DNA of 64,000 nucleotides from positions 138,956,568 to 139,020,567 of the forward strand of contig CM035167.1 in NCBI GenBank assembly GCA_020205615.1, written 5' to 3'. The DNA is from Panax quinquefolius (taxonomy: Eukaryota; Streptophyta; Magnoliopsida; Apiales; Araliaceae). The first letter of the stretch is position 1; every line of letters starts with the position of its first letter. Position numbers and translations under genes: made by a program. Positions 63,321 through 64,000 of the stretch are shown here, piece by piece. Below the pieces are notes generated by a model. The model did not search any database. It was not told the DNA's origin and saw only the letters and a program-made list of their open reading frames with translations.

Positions 63321-64000
63321 AGACTCTTAGATAATGACATATGGGCCCCCATAAAATAATCAAACTTACCACCAACGCCTCATAATGACTCTTTATATAC
63401 ATTAAGGATTGAATAAATATTACCACAAATCATTTTATTTTTAATCAACACATTTTTTTAATCTTTCAACAATTATTAATCATTTATAACTTATCGTCTC
63501 AATTAATAATATAACATATTATATGATGATGATCTTTGTGACAATAATTGAATCAATAATATAAGAGATATGATGCAAAGAATTATCAGTAGTAATAATC
63601 GAAAGCATAATTGAGTGACTTCTCACGTAAGCATCAATAATCAATAATAGTGCGCTACTATGCAACCACGCGTAGACATCGTATTTTTTACCAAGGGTAG
63701 TTCAAGCGCTTTTAACGGTAACACCTCCGTAGCCGTTATTTTTATATAAAATATATTTTGTCGTTTTTTCAATCCGATAATAATTACATTGTGGGGTCCA
63801 CCAATGATTGAGTAGTTGCATTTAATATTCACTAACAAAAGAATATTCCCGACCAAACTAATATTTTATAACAACTTGCATACTTTGCAAAATTTATAAA
63901 TACTACCCACAACTATAATATTATCTCAAATTCACACCATAATATTAAAATTATTTCGACAAAATTTAAATCTTTATTGATAAAATATGGGGTCTCACAA

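Larger units (their letters stand above)
61330..63999 (-). mobile_element. LTR-like dispersed repeat, copy B (inverted relative to copy A)
   Basis: On the minus strand it starts TGTGAGACCCC at 63999 and follows copy A (6490-8945) to about 61330. It carries a TATA-like TTTCTATAAATAGAGG (about 62985), a leader rich in AGAGAGAAA, and the serial hairpin block. It then has GGACGAGTCGGGAACGGAG, TAGTAGTCCTCACTATTC, and, near 61385, TGGCGACCCAAGATGGG, which resembles a Ty3/gypsy primer binding site. If that reading is right, the LTR spans 63999-61386 and faces left. Two tandem arrays in its upstream part are absent from copy A. Confidence 0.6.

Overview
This 64-kb window is nuclear DNA from a flowering plant, most likely a dicot and possibly an asterid. 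The genes are split by many AT-rich GT-AG introns, one gene encodes a plastid-targeted type II fatty-acid synthase enzyme and another the plant-specific double-domain Cpn20 chaperonin, and most of the remaining DNA is transposable elements and AT-rich spacer. I see no prokaryotic, organellar or CRISPR signature.

Layout. (1) Positions 1-1833 hold a decayed hAT-type (ZMYM1/TTF-like) transposase on the minus strand, cut by the window edge, followed by a 3.5-kb AT-rich spacer with duplicated blocks and TA microsatellites. (2) 5894-6481 (+) is an intact intronless pectin methylesterase inhibitor-like gene. A 2.45-kb LTR-like repeat starts only about 10 bp after its stop codon. (3) 12011-29127 (+) is a complete 18-exon RRP12-like ribosome-biogenesis gene (1276 codons by my splice model). 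Its introns 4 and 11 are swollen by transposons. (4) 30980-41531 (-) is a complete 13-exon plastid beta-ketoacyl-ACP synthase II gene (KAS II, 572 aa), tail to tail with RRP12. (5) 44049-46736 (-) is a complete 5-exon chloroplast 20-kDa co-chaperonin gene (259 aa). (6) From about 47 kb rightward the window is nested mobile DNA: a Mutator-like element carrying a SINE, Stowaway-type MITEs, a decayed Ty3/gypsy Tat-lineage retrotransposon, a CACTA terminus, and a second inverted copy of the LTR-like repeat at the right edge.

The host genes have separate jobs: cell-wall pectin control, nucleolar pre-rRNA processing and export, plastid 16:0-to-18:0 acyl elongation, and plastid protein folding. Nothing indicates that they form a cluster. 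The best-supported notable structures are: several elements with target-site duplications readable directly in the sequence; a Tat element with a 166-bp tandem array and an antisense coiled-coil ORF; a repeat family whose transcribed part carries serial short hairpins; and a possible stop-containing cassette exon before the last KAS II exon. I did not find a convincing new biological system. Splice sites are inferred by eye from reading frame, GT/AG signals and remembered family sequence; no alignment or transcript data were available.
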